From Hyphomonadaceae bacterium UBA1001 (GTDB taxonomy: Bacteria; Pseudomonadota; Alphaproteobacteria; Caulobacterales; Aquidulcibacteraceae), in the NCBI GenBank assembly GCA_002291875.1, contig DBAV01000050.1, positions 1 through 6,225 of the forward strand: a DNA stretch of 6,225 nucleotides. Direction: 5' to 3'. Positions 1 through 5,532 of this stretch are shown in pieces (position 1 is the first letter of the stretch; the number at the start of each line of letters is the position of its first letter). The notes beneath the pieces were generated by a model, which was not told where the DNA came from, ran no database searches, and was given only the letters and a program-made list of their open reading frames with translations. Position numbers and translations under genes: made by a program.

Positions 1-230
1 GTCTGGGCGACCTCGACCCCGTTCACCTGCGTCGTCGGCAGCATCCACTCGGGCTTGGCATAGCGGCGGGTCACCCGCTCGACCAGATCGGCGGCCGCGC
101 CCATGTTGCGCCCGACCGGGGTGTCGGCAAAGGCCTGGCCCGCCCCGCGCAGCCAGTGGCCCTGTGTCAGCGCCGCCCAGCGCAGGGGCTGCATCGCGAC
201 CCGGTTGAACTCGTAGAGGGCGTACATCAT
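1..230 (-). CDS. phaZ: Intracellular polyhydroxyalkanoate depolymerase, N-terminal part (3' end outside window)
   Basis: PhaZ hydrolyses stored polyhydroxyalkanoate granules in the cytoplasm to release hydroxyalkanoate units for carbon and energy. Only the first 76 codons, plus two bases, lie in the window. The protein begins MMYALYEFNRVAMQPLRWAA and continues with DTPVGRNM (residues 36-43), LVERVTRRYAKPEW (49-62) and VNGVEV (69-74). This matches the family pattern: an M-L-Y-x-L-x-E-x-x-R opening, a 'TPxGR' segment, an 'ERxTRRYxKPxF' segment, then a first beta strand of the form 'V-x-G-x-x-V'. The catalytic lipase box and Asp/His lie beyond the window and cannot be checked; family members are usually about 400-425 residues. 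The start is the ATG at 230-228, followed at once by a second ATG (227-225). A GGAG Shine-Dalgarno lies 7 bases upstream. No signal peptide is visible, as expected for a cytoplasmic enzyme. It is transcribed divergently from the alpha-2-macroglobulin gene. The identification is from recalled family sequence, not an alignment. Confidence 0.8.
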   Translation of the reverse strand, partial: MMYALYEFNRVAMQPLRWAALTQGHWLRGAGQAFADTPVGRNMGAAADLVERVTRRYAKPEWMLPTTQVNGVEVAQ

Positions 231-237
231 CGCGGTT

Positions 238-241
238 CTCC
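238..241 (-). promoter_or_regulatory. Ribosome binding site of phaZ
   Basis: On the minus strand the sequence reads GGAGAACCGCGATG. GGAG sits 7 bases before the first ATG (230-228) and 10 before the second (227-225). The spacing favours the first ATG as the start. Confidence 0.65.
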
Positions 242-350
242 GGCCTGCGGGACGGGGCCGCGCACCGCACGGCCTGTCCGTTGTCCGCCGACCAAGCTCG
301 CCCCCTTTGGTGGAGGCGTGGTTAATGCGCGCCGGGTCCGTTTCGGCCCC

Positions 351-377
351 GACCATCCCGTCAACCCGACGATGGTC
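351..377. repeat. Inverted repeat able to form a stem-loop
   Basis: GACCATC (351-357) is the exact reverse complement of GATGGTC (371-377), with 13 bases between them. The spacer itself folds: CGTC (359-362) pairs with GACG (368-371) around the loop AACCC. The best fold is therefore a 10-pair stem with a two-base CC bulge. It could be a dyad operator or a transcript hairpin in either 5' leader. No U-tract follows on either strand, so it is not a typical intrinsic terminator. The symmetry is seen directly; any function is inferred. Confidence 0.45.
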
Positions 378-384
378 CATGTGG

Positions 385-397
385 TTGCACCGCACAA
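385..397. promoter_or_regulatory. Possible PHA-responsive regulator (PhaR-type) operator
   Basis: The plus strand reads TTGCACCGCACAA, an imperfect dyad (TTG...CAA on the minus strand, with TGC/GCA cores). More TGC/GCA elements follow at once in GCTGCACCTGCCCTGCCGCACC (411-432, in two readable halves), and CTGCG/CGCAG arms lie at 456-469. PhaR of PHA-accumulating alphaproteobacteria binds TGC-rich dyads upstream of PHA genes, and this patch is about 155 bases upstream of the phaZ start. The site is suggested by composition and location only, since TGC-rich words are common in such DNA. Confidence 0.22.
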
Positions 398-455
398 TAG
401 CGCGGTGTGCGCTGCACCTGCCCTGCCGCACCGGCCCGTTCGGGGCTCCCAAACG

Positions 456-469
456 CTGCGTGTGCGCAG
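456..469. repeat. Short perfect inverted repeat CTGCG-N4-CGCAG
   Basis: CTGCG (456-460) and CGCAG (465-469) are perfect inverted arms around TGTG. The arms contain CTGC-N6-GCAG, reminiscent of the CTGC/GCAG half-sites described for PhaR, but with a longer gap than the N3-4 I recall for that regulator. It may equally be chance in GC-rich DNA. Confidence 0.25.
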
Positions 470-537
470 GAAAGATTGGGTTTGCGTGGGCGGCCACCTT
501 GCGGACACCTGAAAAACCATAGAAGGATCAAAGGATA

Positions 538-560
538 ACGGGCCCGTGATGATGGCCCGT
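538..560. repeat. Palindrome plus repeated arm just upstream of the alpha-2-macroglobulin start
   Basis: ACGGGCCCGT (538-547) is a perfect 10-base palindrome. A second copy of its right arm, GGCCCGT (554-560), follows after six bases. ACGGGCC (538-544) can therefore pair either with its own palindrome or with 554-560 around a nine-base loop. The same unit reads as a direct repeat: GGCCCGTG at 541-548 and 554-561, with a 13-base period. It ends 14 bases before the ATG at 575. It could be a protein-binding site, or an RNA structure that limits access to the weak ribosome binding site. Function is inferred from position only. Confidence 0.4.
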
Positions 561-574
561 GCGATGGGTGGGAC

Positions 575-3500
575 ATGCAGATCAATGCCTGGATCCTTGC
601 AGGTGCGGCGGCACTGTCGGGACTGTGGATGGGTGCGGCCGTGGCGCGCACCGGGCCGGCCGACGCGCCCGCGGTGATCCTGGCGGCGCAGGACGGGGTG
701 CCGCTCGAGGGCGTTCGGCCCGCCAGTGCCCCGCGCGCCGGGGCCCGCGTCGTGCGGGGCATGCAGTTCGTGCGCCTTCGGACTGACACCACCACCGCGA
801 TCCCGCGCGCCTGCTTCGAGTTCTCGATGCCGCTCGACCCCGGCGTCAACTATGTCGACTATTTCCAGATCACCCCGGCCGCGCCGGTCACGGCCGAGGT
901 CTCGGACCGTCAGGTCTGCCTTTCGGGCCTGGGCTTCCAGCCGGACCGCGAGGTCGTGGTGCGCGAAGGAGTGCCCGCGGCCGGCGGCAAGGAGCGCACC
1001 CCGCGCTCGGAAACCGTCACGGTGGCCTTTGGTGACCGCCCGACCTTTGTCGGCTTTGCCGGCCGGGGCACCATCCTGCCGCGCGCCGAAGCGGACGGGC
1101 TGGGCATCGAGACGGTAAATGTCTCGCGGCTCGAGGTCGAGGTGCTGCGCGTCGGCGACCGCATCCTGGGCCGCCAGTCCATCGACCCCGGCACCGCCGT
1201 GTCCGAAGGCGACTGGAACTTCTACAGCTTCGAAGAGGCCGGCGCCGATGTCGGCGTGCCGATCTGGAAGGGCACCGTGGCGGTCCGCGGCGAACGCAAC
1301 GCGCCGGCGACCACTGTCTTTCCGCTGGGTTCGGTGCTGCGGGCGGGCGATCCGGGCGCCTATGTCGTGCGGGTGCGCGATGCCGGGCCCGGCGCAGGCC
1401 TGCGCGGCGCCAATGGCGACACCCCGGCCGCCGCAAGCCGCTGGATCGTCAATACCGATATGGCCATCCAGACCTTCCAGGGCTCTAGCGGGCTTGATGT
1501 GGTGGTCCGCTCGATCGCCAGCGCCCGGCCGCTGGGCGGGGTCCGCGTGGCGCTGCTGGGGGCCAACAACGACCTGCTGTCCGAAGGCACCACCACCGGC
1601 GAGGGCCGGGTCCGTTTCGAAGCGGCCCTGATGCGCGGCGAGGGGCCCGACCGGGCGCGCTATGTCATGGCCTATGGCCAGGCGTCGGACTTTGCGGCGC
1701 TGGACCTCGAGCGTCCGGCCGTGGACCTGTCGAGCCGCGCGGTCGAAGGACGTGCGCGCCCGCGCGGCGCCGACGCCTTCCTGTACACCGAGCGGGGCGT
1801 CTATCGTCCCGGCGAGACGGTGCGCCTGACCGGGCTGGTGCGCGATCGGGACGGTAGCGCCCTGGGCGCGCGTGGGGCGACGCTGGTGCTGCGCCGCCCC
1901 AATGGGACCGAGGCCACCAAGCTGCGTGCCGATACCGCCAGCCATGGCGGTGCCCTGCAGATCGATTACGCGCTGAGTTCGACGGCCCCGCGCGGCATGT
2001 GGACGGCCGAGGTCACCGCCGATGGCGAGACCACGCCCGCCGGCAAGGTCGGCTTTGCGGTCGAGGACTTCGTGCCCCAGCGCCTGAAGGTCGAGGTCGA
2101 CGCCGAAGTCGGCCCGCTGCTGCCCGGCACCTCGCGGGCCGTCTCGGTCGACGCCCAATTCCTCTATGGTGCGCCCGGGGCCGGCCTGCGGGTCGACGGA
2201 TCAGGGCGCCTGATGGCCGATCCGCGCCCCTTCGAGCGCTTTGCCGGCTTTGCGTTCGGCCGCGAGGAAGACGCCTTTGCCGATCAGATCATCGATACGG
2301 TGGGTTCGGCCGTCACCGACGCCCAAGGGCGGGCGGTGCTGGATTATGCCCCGCCGGCCGACCTTGAGTCCCTGCGCCCGCTGATGGCGCGGCTGGATGT
2401 CGAGGTGACCGAGCCCGGCGGCCGGGCCGTCGGTGACCGCATCACCCTGCCGGTGCGCACGGCCCCCCTCTATGTCGGCATCCGCCCGGTGTTCGAGAAC
2501 CGACAGGTCGACCGCAATGCCGAGGCGCGCTTTGAGGTGGTGGCGCTGGACGCCGCCGGCGCCCCGCAGGCGCGACGCGGCCTCTCGTGGACGCTGGTCG
2601 AGGAGGAATGGACCTATGACTGGTACATGCAGGACGGCGAGTGGCGCTGGCGTTCGGACTTCCGCGACCGGCCGGTGATTTCCGGAACCCTGGACGTAGG
2701 TGCAGGCGGGCCCGCCACCCTGGCGCGGCGGATGAGCGATGATGGCCGCTATCGGCTGATCGTGCGCGACGACGCCAGCGGTGTCGAGACCAGCCTGCGC
2801 TTTACCGCCGGCTGGAACTGGGGCGCCACCCAGGAGGACCGCGAGACGCCCGACACGGTCCAGGTCGATGTGCCCGACCAGCCGGTCCGGCGCGGCCAGA
2901 ATGTGCGCCTGGGCATCCGCTCGCCCTATGCCGGCGAGGCCCAGATCGTGGTCGCCACCGACGAGGTGGTGGCCCTGCGGACCGTCTCGCTGCGTTCGGG
3001 CACCAACATGGTGGACCTGCGCAGCGACGAGAGCTGGGGCGCGGGAGCGCACGTCCTGGTGACGGTGATGACCCCGCGCAGCGCGACCGAGCGGCCGATC
3101 CCGCGGCGCGCGGTGGGTGTCGGCTATGTTCCCATCGACATGGCCGACCGCACCCTTCAGGTCGAACTGACGCTGCCCGAGAAGGTCGTCCCGCGCCAGC
3201 GCCTGTCGGTGCCGATCCGCGTGCGCGGTGTGCCGTCGGGCGACCGTGTGCACCTGACCCTGGCGGCCGTGGACGAGGGCATCCTCCAGATCACCCGCTT
3301 CGAGAGCCCCGATGCGCCCGACTGGTATCATGGCCGGCGTGCGCTGACGGTGGACCTGCGCGACGACTATGGGCGGCTGCTGAACCCCAACCTCGATGCC
3401 GCCGCAGAAACACGGGCCGGCGGGGATGGCGGCATTGGCGGCGAGGCCCTCACCGTGGTGCCGACCCGCACGGTGGCGCTGTTCTCGGGTGTGGTCACGG

Positions 3501-5524
3501 TCGAGGGCGGGCGCGCCACGATCGAGCTCGACATCCCCGACTTCAACGGCCAGCTGCGGCTGATGGCCGTGGCATGGTCGCAGCGGGCGGTCGGCTCGCT
3601 AGCGCGACCGCTGACGGTCCGTGATCCGGTCGTTGCCGACCTGACGCTGCCGCGCTTCCTGGCGCCCGGCGATGCGGCGCAGGCAACGCTGCTGCTGGAC
3701 AATGTCGAGGGGCGGCCGGGTCCCTACACCGTGACGGTGGCCGGCTCGGGCGCCACCGCCGCGGCGGCGGCGGCCCAGACCTTCACCCTCGACCGCGCCC
3801 AGCGCACCATGGCGGTGTTCCCCGTTTCCGCGCCCGCAGCCGGCCTCGGCGAGGTCACCATGACCATCACCGGACCGGGCGGTTTCCGGGTCACCCGCGG
3901 CTATCCGATCCAGGCCCGCCCGGCCTGGATGGCGGTGACCGAGACCAGCACGAACGCCCAGGCGCCGGCCACGGCCTTCACCCTGACTTCGGCGGCATGG
4001 CAGGCCTTCCAGCCCGGCACGGTGCGCGCCTCGGTGTCCTATTCGGCGCTGCGCGGGCTCGACCCCGGGCCGATCTTTGACAGCCTCGAGCGCTATCCCT
4101 ATGGCTGCACCGAGCAGTTGGTGTCAGTCGCGATGCCGCTGCTGTATTCGGGCGAGCTGGCGTCGGCTGGCGGGCGGGCGGACGATCCGCGCCTGCGCGC
4201 ACGGGTCCAGGATGCCATCAACCGCATCCTCGACCGGCAGTCCGACGATGGCTCGTTCGGCCTGTGGGCCGAGGGGGACAACGCCGCCGCACCCTGGCTG
4301 GGCGCCTACACGGTCGACTTCCTGCGCCGCGCCAAGGACGCGGGCTATGCGGTGCCCGATGCGCCCATGGCGCTGGCCTATCGGGGCCTGCGGCCGGTGG
4401 TGCGGGCCGATGACTGGGCCGAGAGCGGCTATAGGTTCGCGGTGGACCCGTGGCGCGGAAACCCCGACACGACCGAAAGGCTGCGCAGCCGGTCCGCGGC
4501 CTATGCCCTCTATGTGATGGCCAAAGGCGGGGAGGCCGACATCGGCCAGCTGCGCTATTGGGCGGATGCACGCCTCGAGGCCGAGCCATCCCCCCTCGCC
4601 CGCGCCCAGGTCGGCGCGGCCCTGGCGCATCTGGGCGATCGCGCCCGCGCCCGCGAAGCCTTCCGCAAGGCCGAGCAAGCCCTGGGGCACCGCAATGAGG
4701 GCGACTGGTACCAGAGCCCCGTGCGCGACATGGCGGGTGTGCTGATGCTGGCGGTCGAGGCCGGACAGCCCGAAACCGCCGCCCGCGTGGCCACCATGCT
4801 CTCGCGGACCGCGCCCGACGCCGACAGCCTGATGACCCAGGAAAAGGCGTGGCTGGTGCTGGCCGCGCATTCGATGTTCCGTCACACCGGCCAGCCAGCC
4901 GTGGCCGTCGGGGGCGCCGCGCCCGCGCCGCTGCCGCGCCTGGTGATCGACCCCGCGCGGATCGGCTCGGGACTGGCCCTGACCAATCGCGGAACCGGTC
5001 CGATCTGGCGGACGGTCTCGGTGACCGGCGTTCCCCTGGCCGATCCGGGCCCGCTGGCGCGCGGGCTGACCATCGCCAAGTCGGTGCGCGCGCTGGACGG
5101 CAGTGCGGTCGATCTGGGCAGCCTGGCGCAGGGCACCCGCGTGGTGGTGGTGCTCTCGGTGCGGTCCGAGGGTGCGCGCACCGTGCCGGCGATCCTGGTC
5201 GACCTGCTGCCGGCAGGCCTCGAGGTCGAGGGCGCGCTGCGGCCCGAGGACGGGGCCAGCCCCACCGGCTCGGACACGGCGCCCGGACCGTTCGCCTGGG
5301 CCGGCGTGCTCGAGGGCCTGCGCACCGCCGAGGCCCGCGACGATCGCTTTGTGGCGGCCCTGGATCTGTCCGGTGCGCCGCGCACCGTCGCCTACATCGC
5401 CCGGGCGGTGACACCCGGCAGCTATGTCCTGCCCGGCGCCCAGGTCGAGGACATGTATCGTCCCGGCGTCGTGGGCCGGTCGGCCACTGCAAGGCTGACC
5501 GTGCTGCCGCCGCGCGCGCCCTGA
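575..5524 (+). CDS. yfhM: Bacterial alpha-2-macroglobulin family protein (YfhM/ECAM type), thioester-containing
   Basis: This is a periplasmic pan-protease trap. Cleavage of its bait region drives a conformational change that entraps the protease and exposes a thioester for covalent capture. The 1649 residues are close to E. coli YfhM (about 1650). Visible order: signal peptide 1-24 ending GAAVA; N-terminal macroglobulin domains; bMG3-like domain about 290-395; MG2-like YTERGVYRPGET at 404-415; a Trp-rich patch at 672-692 (W672, W679, W683, W690, W692); bait-region domain with AAVDEGILQITRF (897-909) and VDLRDDYGRL (926-935); Gly/Ala-rich linker 936-963; A2M domain from about 964; thioester domain with YPYGCTEQ, where C1178 and Q1181 form the bond, and DGSFGLW (1225-1231); C-terminal bMG10-like domain about 1453-1649 with VEDMYRP (1624-1630). 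There are only three cysteines: C80 and C115, which could pair, and thioester C1178. No lipobox cysteine is present, so it is probably soluble, unlike membrane-anchored E. coli YfhM. The ATG at 575 is the first start in frame after a stop at 536-538, but its Shine-Dalgarno is weak. The stop is TGA at 5522-5524. pbpC follows after 8 bases. Confidence 0.96.
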   Translation: MQINAWILAGAAALSGLWMGAAVARTGPADAPAVILAAQDGVPLEGVRPASAPRAGARVVRGMQFVRLRTDTTTAIPRACFEFSMPLDPGVNYVDYFQITPAAPVTAEVSDRQVCLSGLGFQPDREVVVREGVPAAGGKERTPRSETVTVAFGDRPTFVGFAGRGTILPRAEADGLGIETVNVSRLEVEVLRVGDRILGRQSIDPGTAVSEGDWNFYSFEEAGADVGVPIWKGTVAVRGERNAPATTVFPLGSVLRAGDPGAYVVRVRDAGPGAGLRGANGDTPAAASRWIVNTDMAIQTFQGSSGLDVVVRSIASARPLGGVRVALLGANNDLLSEGTTTGEGRVRFEAALMRGEGPDRARYVMAYGQASDFAALDLERPAVDLSSRAVEGRARPRGADAFLYTERGVYRPGETVRLTGLVRDRDGSALGARGATLVLRRPNGTEATKLRADTASHGGALQIDYALSSTAPRGMWTAEVTADGETTPAGKVGFAVEDFVPQRLKVEVDAEVGPLLPGTSRAVSVDAQFLYGAPGAGLRVDGSGRLMADPRPFERFAGFAFGREEDAFADQIIDTVGSAVTDAQGRAVLDYAPPADLESLRPLMARLDVEVTEPGGRAVGDRITLPVRTAPLYVGIRPVFENRQVDRNAEARFEVVALDAAGAPQARRGLSWTLVEEEWTYDWYMQDGEWRWRSDFRDRPVISGTLDVGAGGPATLARRMSDDGRYRLIVRDDASGVETSLRFTAGWNWGATQEDRETPDTVQVDVPDQPVRRGQNVRLGIRSPYAGEAQIVVATDEVVALRTVSLRSGTNMVDLRSDESWGAGAHVLVTVMTPRSATERPIPRRAVGVGYVPIDMADRTLQVELTLPEKVVPRQRLSVPIRVRGVPSGDRVHLTLAAVDEGILQITRFESPDAPDWYHGRRALTVDLRDDYGRLLNPNLDAAAETRAGGDGGIGGEALTVVPTRTVALFSGVVTVEGGRATIELDIPDFNGQLRLMAVAWSQRAVGSLARPLTVRDPVVADLTLPRFLAPGDAAQATLLLDNVEGRPGPYTVTVAGSGATAAAAAAQTFTLDRAQRTMAVFPVSAPAAGLGEVTMTITGPGGFRVTRGYPIQARPAWMAVTETSTNAQAPATAFTLTSAAWQAFQPGTVRASVSYSALRGLDPGPIFDSLERYPYGCTEQLVSVAMPLLYSGELASAGGRADDPRLRARVQDAINRILDRQSDDGSFGLWAEGDNAAAPWLGAYTVDFLRRAKDAGYAVPDAPMALAYRGLRPVVRADDWAESGYRFAVDPWRGNPDTTERLRSRSAAYALYVMAKGGEADIGQLRYWADARLEAEPSPLARAQVGAALAHLGDRARAREAFRKAEQALGHRNEGDWYQSPVRDMAGVLMLAVEAGQPETAARVATMLSRTAPDADSLMTQEKAWLVLAAHSMFRHTGQPAVAVGGAAPAPLPRLVIDPARIGSGLALTNRGTGPIWRTVSVTGVPLADPGPLARGLTIAKSVRALDGSAVDLGSLAQGTRVVVVLSVRSEGARTVPAILVDLLPAGLEVEGALRPEDGASPTGSDTAPGPFAWAGVLEGLRTAEARDDRFVAALDLSGAPRTVAYIARAVTPGSYVLPGAQVEDMYRPGVVGRSATARLTVLPPRAP
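3758..3775 (+). repeat. Short GCN (alanine codon) run inside the alpha-2-macroglobulin gene
   Basis: Six consecutive alanine codons (GCC, four GCG, GCC) encode A1062-A1067, between the A2M domain and the next macroglobulin domain. The four identical GCG codons are a potential slippage tract, where codon-unit length changes would keep the frame. It probably lies in a loop where small indels are tolerated. Confidence 0.5.
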
Positions 5525-5532
5525 GCGCGGCC

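Larger units (their letters stand above)
231..574. other. Divergent intergenic region between phaZ and the alpha-2-macroglobulin gene
   Basis: This stretch of about 344 bases must carry the 5' regions of both flanking genes. I see no convincing protein gene, tRNA or small RNA in it. Open frames across it are compositional and cross real gene boundaries. It contains hairpin-forming inverted repeats at 351-377, 456-469 and 538-560, and a TGC/GCA-rich patch at about 385-433. At 511-538 it becomes clearly AT-richer than its surroundings, with a direct repeat of AAGGAT at 523-528 and 531-536. That is the likeliest place for a promoter or leader of the rightward operon. I could not find a well-spaced -35/-10 pair for either gene. 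TTGCGG (499-504) and, on the minus strand, TTGACG (364-359) are -35-like, but neither has a matching -10 at 16-18 bases. Confidence 0.6.

Noticed and set aside
156..522. Plus-strand open frames across the phaZ start and intergenic region
   Set aside because: They overlap the phaZ coding start on the other strand and have biased composition (Pro, Arg, His, Cys) with no family resemblance.
498..522. Heat-shock sigma-32-like promoter: CTTGCGG followed by CCATAG upstream of the macroglobulin operon
   Set aside because: The elements are suggestive, but the spacer is about 11 bases, shorter than usual for sigma-32 promoters, and the -10-like element lacks the CCCCAT extension. Chance is the better explanation without transcription data.
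227..2158. Long minus-strand open frame (643 codons) antisense to the macroglobulin gene
   Set aside because: It lies opposite a clear signal-peptide and macroglobulin coding sequence. Its translation is low-complexity, rich in Arg, Gly, Ala and His with no recognisable domain, and its end overlaps the phaZ start region in another frame. Long antisense frames are expected in such GC-rich DNA.
2201..3331. Minus-strand open frame of 376 codons
   Set aside because: It is antisense to conserved macroglobulin domains and has no domain-like content; it is a compositional shadow.
5521..5532. Terminator or promoter in the gap between the macroglobulin gene and pbpC
   Set aside because: The gap is only 8 bases long and holds no hairpin or U-tract.
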